Positions 8,327-11,347 of a stretch of DNA of 11,347 bases are shown here, one piece after another. Under the pieces are notes generated by a model. It saw only the letters and a list, made by a program, of their open reading frames with translations. It did no database searches and was not told the origin of the DNA. The stretch spans positions 1 to 11,347 of the forward strand of contig NW_003155782.1 in assembly GCF_000003605.2 (NCBI RefSeq), given 5' to 3'. Each line of letters begins with the position of its first letter. Position 1 is the stretch's first letter. A program made the position numbers and the translations under genes. This DNA comes from Saccoglossus kowalevskii (Eukaryota > Hemichordata > Enteropneusta > Harrimaniidae).

Positions 8327-8359
8327 TAGTGATATAATCAAGAAATCAAATATGTATTG
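8327..8359 (+). other. Weak micro-exon candidate
   Basis: Directly after the minisatellite, an acceptor-like TTTAATTTCTACCAG precedes 33 bases followed by a strong donor (TTG then GTAAGT). One frame is open (one leading base, ten codons SDIIKKSNMY, two trailing bases). It is too short to be supported on sequence alone. Confidence 0.15.
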
Positions 8360-8532
8360 GTAAGTCTGCATATTTAGTGTGCTGTGTACATATTAGTCTT
8401 TCCTATTATACCATCCAATGCACACAATTTTCTATTTTTACCTCTTGGTTTTGTTTAAAATTAACACTTTGACAGAATATTAATCCCTTTCACCAGTCAC
8501 TCTATCAACCCAATGTTTATTTTTGACTTGCG

Positions 8533-8546
8533 CACACACACACACA
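8533..8546. repeat. (CA)7 microsatellite
   Basis: Seven uninterrupted CA dinucleotides. Confidence 0.95.
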
Positions 8547-8693
8547 ATGTCCGTGGGGCAATTTTGGGAAATACCTGGTAAACATGGGTGAGAACAAAAA
8601 TGTGTGAAAAGGTTGTTTTTTAAAGTAAAATTTTGGACTGTAAAAAATGTGTTTAGATGCTTTTTCAATAATTCTCAATAATGAATACAAGGT

Positions 8694-8726
8694 ATTTCTC
8701 TACAAGTTGTCCACTTGTGTCACAAT
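8694..8726. repeat. 33-bp dispersed direct repeat, copy 1
   Basis: ATTTCTCTACAAGTTGTCCA and the following 13 bases match 9121-9153 with two differences, in the same orientation and 427 bases apart. The function is unknown. The copies could be scars flanking an inserted segment or parts of a wider dispersed family. Confidence 0.8.
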
Positions 8727-8731
8727 AGGAT

Positions 8732-8772
8732 TCTCTCTCTCTCTCCCTCTCTCGGTATGTTTGTGTGTGTGT
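8732..8772. repeat. (CT)n tract followed by (TG)n tract
   Basis: An almost pure CT run (8732-8753, one interruption) followed after nine bases by a TG run (8763-8772). Ordinary compound microsatellite. Confidence 0.9.
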
Positions 8773-9200
8773 CACAAATATTGCAACAACTGCTAGTCAA
8801 TAAAACTTGATTTTCAAGGACGCAGGTCATTTAGATCGGACTGTTTCTTTTGTTTCCAGTTTGTTGTGTGCCTAGAAAAATAGCAACATTGTTATTTTGG
8901 TGAATATAGAACATGTCCTATTCAAATAAAGGATTTTAATATGCCAATCGAACAATTTTAACAATTCCCTACTAGAATGTCTCCTGTATGGATAGAACTC
9001 TACTCATAATGAACTTTGTGTTGAGCTTGTCTTAGATTGTAGCAATGTTCACTTTACATATGGACACTTAGTGGGAATAGAAGCAAATAGATGGAAATAC
9101 CATTTACATCACTCATGACGATTTCTTTACAAGTTGTCCACCTGTGTCACAATTGAATTTTTGATTTTATGGCTGTGATATAGCTGTATATAGTGTTCAT
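8773..9200. other. AT-rich non-coding stretch
   Basis: No gene or RNA gene recognised. It contains only the second copy of the 33-bp repeat at 9121-9153. Confidence 0.6.
9121..9153. repeat. 33-bp dispersed direct repeat, copy 2
   Basis: Partner of 8694-8726: ATTTCTTTACAAGTTGTCCA and the following 13 bases, two differences overall. Confidence 0.8.
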
Positions 9201-9207
9201 TTCAATG

Positions 9208-9276
9208 CAATCTGTCCACACTCAAGCCTCTGTGTCGTGTGATTGCCGCTATTAGCGGCGGTGGGTTGACAGATTG
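9208..9276. other. GC-rich nested hairpin of unknown role
   Basis: An outer 9-bp perfect stem, CAATCTGTC (9208-9216) with GACAGATTG (9268-9276), encloses an inner 6-bp GC stem, GCCGCT (9245-9250) with AGCGGC (9254-9259), around a 3-base loop. CCAC next to the outer arm can also pair with GTGG across a small bulge. The segment is clearly richer in GC than its flanks. It may be the remnant of a small structured RNA or of an element. There is no match to a family I know. Confidence 0.45.
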
Positions 9277-9279
9277 TTG

Positions 9280-10430
9280 TGATTCTGCGGCTCTCTTGAC
9301 ACAGGCAACTGACCTTTAGCTTAATTTTTTTTTACTATTCTAAGGTTTTCTCAGTTGCATTTTGTATATACCAATCAGACACTGACAAGTAAGTCATCTG
9401 TGACATAGTCAACATGGGTCTCAGAATCACAGATAGACCCTGAAGCTAGCGTCATCATACATAAATGAACGAAATTCACATTACAATCTTAAGCTTCCGA
9501 ACAATCTGATATTTATACTGGAGTACACAGAACAGCACACAGAAGTGCTGGATGCAATACATTACAAAGTGGAAATAATATATATATTTTTGCACAAAAG
9601 TCCACAAACACAAAACAAATGACTGACAATTGACAAAACAAAAACTTCCGAGTACACTACACTGTGTAGTAAAATCAGTAAGAAAAAGATACCATGGTAT
9701 ACGTATAAATATAAATAAAAAAGAAGTTTCATTGAATACAATATTTGATTTTAAAAGTGCTGCAGCGTTAAGGCCCCCCCCCCCAGTTATGAACTTCTTA
9801 CTGCAATTGACCTCAGCGTAAGCCATGTTTTGTCATTTTAAAACAAAACAAAAAAGGTTATACAATTATAAACTATCTTATTTTATTTGTCATCCATTTC
9901 ACTTTCACACTACCGTATATACCCCATTGCTGTTATTATTTGTGCAGTTAACCATGCAATATATGACATGGCATTTCTATTCATAATAGTATGAACATAT
10001 ATCTAAAACTTATAGTATCTATGTATTTACATGCCATTTATATTTTCACTTCATTTTACCTGTAATTACAGTCACCTAATTCATCAAGCAGGTTTAAACA
10101 ATTACAGAAAGACAATTACAGAACCAATTTCAAGCATTTCAAATTACATTAAGCTATACGTGTTAGACTACTCATTCATCAGGGATTGAAAACAATTATC
10201 AGACTTGATAAAATTAAATGTGTATATGTTGATACTTTCATAACTATCCCACTCAGTTTAGCCACCGTGAAGAGTTCAGAACAGATTTATAATTAAAAAT
10301 ACTTTGCAATAACTGTACATTATTTACATAATTAATCATGCAATATGGCGTATTTAGAATATGGTAAGGAATTCTAAAAATAGTTAAAATTAATTCTTAG
10401 CAAAAATAAAGTATTTTACAGTAACACCAA
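9280..10430. other. AT-rich stretch, A-rich on the plus strand
   Basis: No supported gene. From about 9460 the plus strand shifts from T-rich to A-rich. A 116-codon minus-strand open frame (9476-9826) is rich in Phe, Cys, Val and Ile, as expected from the complement of A/C-rich DNA, and has no recognisable motif. Small structures include a C11 run (9774-9784), the palindrome ATACCATGGTAT (9689-9700) and a 14-base duplication of ACAATTACAGAA near 10100. Confidence 0.55.
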
Positions 10431-10477
10431 ATTGTGTCATCATTTTAAATTTATATTTTCCAATTATTTTGTTCTAG

Positions 10478-10638
10478 ATATGGTTGATACCAAGTGCAGT
10501 CACATTCTGTGCAAATATTCTATAAGAAGCGTGGAGTCAACCATTGACGGAGCAGTCCAACACTGCAATGATCTCAGATTGAACATGCTTGAACTTTTGA
10601 AAGTTATCAAAATGAAATGTGTAATCTTTAGTCTTTGA
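10478..10638 (+). CDS. Candidate terminal coding exon, about 53 codons
   Basis: A strong acceptor (TTCCAATTATTTTGTTCTAG, ending at 10477) precedes an open frame taking two leading bases and then MVDTKCSHILCKYSIR onwards to TGA at 10636-10638. The peptide has three cysteines in its first half and a Leu-rich stretch near NMLELLK. No strong donor is seen; GTTATC at 10600 and GTAATC at 10620 are weak, so a last exon is the simpler reading. AATAAA at 11124-11129 could end a 3' UTR of about 500 bases that would contain the repeat at 10660-11000. The phase-0 frame gives only IWLIPSAVTFCANIL before a stop, but it is the frame that would join directly to the exon at 1818-1978. The family is not recognised. 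Confidence 0.33.
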
Positions 10639-10659
10639 TAGTGTGTTTTGTCAGTTTTA

Positions 10660-11000
10660 GTCAGACTGACCTTTATCATTTCTCAGACATGCCCGGACCA
10701 ATTTTGTTCTTGGTTTTTACAAAAAACAAGTCATAAAGGGAGACATATGAACATGACCTTTTGTCGTTTTATTGACATTTGACCAACTAGTGGCAATTTT
10801 AGTCCCAAAAATCAACATACATTGTACCTTCACCAATTTCATTCAATCTTGATAATGACATTGGTGGTCCACTGATTAAAATTGGAAATTTTGTTATTTT
10901 TCAAAAATTTTGTTTAAATTTGTCAAAAGGGAAGACATAATGGGTTGCATATTCAGTTATTTTTGGATTTCATTTAAATTTAACCAACTTGCAGGAATAT
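10660..11000 (+). repeat. Diverged relative of the 5.4-6.4 kb repeat, internally duplicated
   Basis: CATTTCTCAGACATGCCCGG followed by ACC and AATTTTGTT parallels CATTTCTCGGACACCCTTTG followed by ACC and AATTTTCGTT near 5449. CCAACTAGTGGCAATTTT near 10781 parallels CCAACTAGCGGCCTTTTT near 5673. Within this copy, AAAGGGAGACATA (about 10736) through CCAACTAGTGG recurs as AAAGGGAAGACATA (about 10926) through CCAACTTGCAGG, a period of about 190 bases. Both elements lie in the same orientation. Confidence 0.5.
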
Positions 11001-11217
11001 AAATTGACTTTATTTCATTGCTGTACAATGTGCAGAGCAGTTATTTGCTGAACTGTTCACACCCCATTCAATCTTATTTTCAACTATACAGTTGGCTGGC
11101 AATTCTCAATTTATGATTTTACCAATAAATATACATATACCAATCATGTTTTCAAACTGTGTATGAATAGTCAGTGTTTTTGAAAGATATGTTCACACAC
11201 TTTATTATGTGCTTACA

Positions 11218-11347
11218 CATTCCTCTCATATTAACTACCCCTCATATACCATACATCCCTCACATATTAATAACTCACCTCATGTACCATGTGTACATTC
11301 CTCCCATATTAACTCACCTCATGTACCATGTGTACATCCCTCCTATA
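11218..11347. repeat. Minisatellite of about 39 bp, running off the window end
   Basis: Units start at 11218, 11254, 11296 and 11335 with CATTCCTC or CATCCCTC, giving lengths of 36, 42 and 39 bases. Each continues with CATATTAA, a CTCATRTACCAT segment and, in later units, GTGTA. The third and fourth units are closest to each other and the array is truncated by the window end, so its full size is unknown. Confidence 0.85.

Noticed and set aside
8480-8668. 62-codon minus-strand open frame
   Set aside because: It reads through the complement of the CA microsatellite and shows no domain.
9476-9826. 116-codon minus-strand open frame as a membrane protein gene
   Set aside because: Its Phe/Cys/Val/Ile-rich composition follows from the complement of A/C-rich DNA. 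It crosses a C11 tract and has no splice or family signal.

Overview
This window looks like intronic or intergenic DNA from an animal, most likely a marine invertebrate, although the sequence does not fix the taxon. The evidence is strongly AT-rich composition, no dense ORFs, no bacterial-style gene with a ribosome-binding site, splice-site-flanked short open frames, tRNA-derived SINE-like segments, microsatellites and three separate minisatellites. I found no complete protein gene, no functional tRNA or rRNA gene and no CRISPR array.

Layout. 1-511: a 37-bp minisatellite, cut by the window start. 512-1150: featureless AT-rich DNA. About 1155-1535: a locally GC-richer block whose right end reads, on the minus strand, as a decayed tRNA-like Pol III promoter, so probably an old SINE. 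1682-1702: a palindrome resembling an RFX X-box. 1818-1978: the best coding-exon candidate, with good acceptor and donor sites and 53 open codons including a CC-x5-CxxC cluster. 2015-2028: a CTCF-like motif. 2143-2202: a second tRNA-like A-box/B-box pair. 2450-4540: AT-rich DNA with weak exon-like pieces. 5362-6435: an old repeat with an alternating two-part unit of about 310 bp. 6883-8306: a 31-bp minisatellite of 46 units with higher-order duplication. 8307-10477: microsatellites, a duplicated 33-bp segment, a structured GC hairpin and AT-rich DNA. 10478-10638: a second exon candidate. 10660-11000: a diverged relative of the 5.4-6.4 kb repeat. 11218-11347: a third minisatellite of about 39 bp, running off the end.

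Working together. The two best exon candidates are both on the plus strand, and most of the window is T-rich on that strand. This would fit one large plus-strand gene with multi-kilobase, repeat-filled introns. The exon phases do not join unambiguously: the first ends in phase 0, while the longer frame of the second needs a phase-1 intron. Missing exons, different genes or chance are therefore all open. I did not recognise either peptide. The most distinctive content is repeat structure rather than a new enzymatic system.
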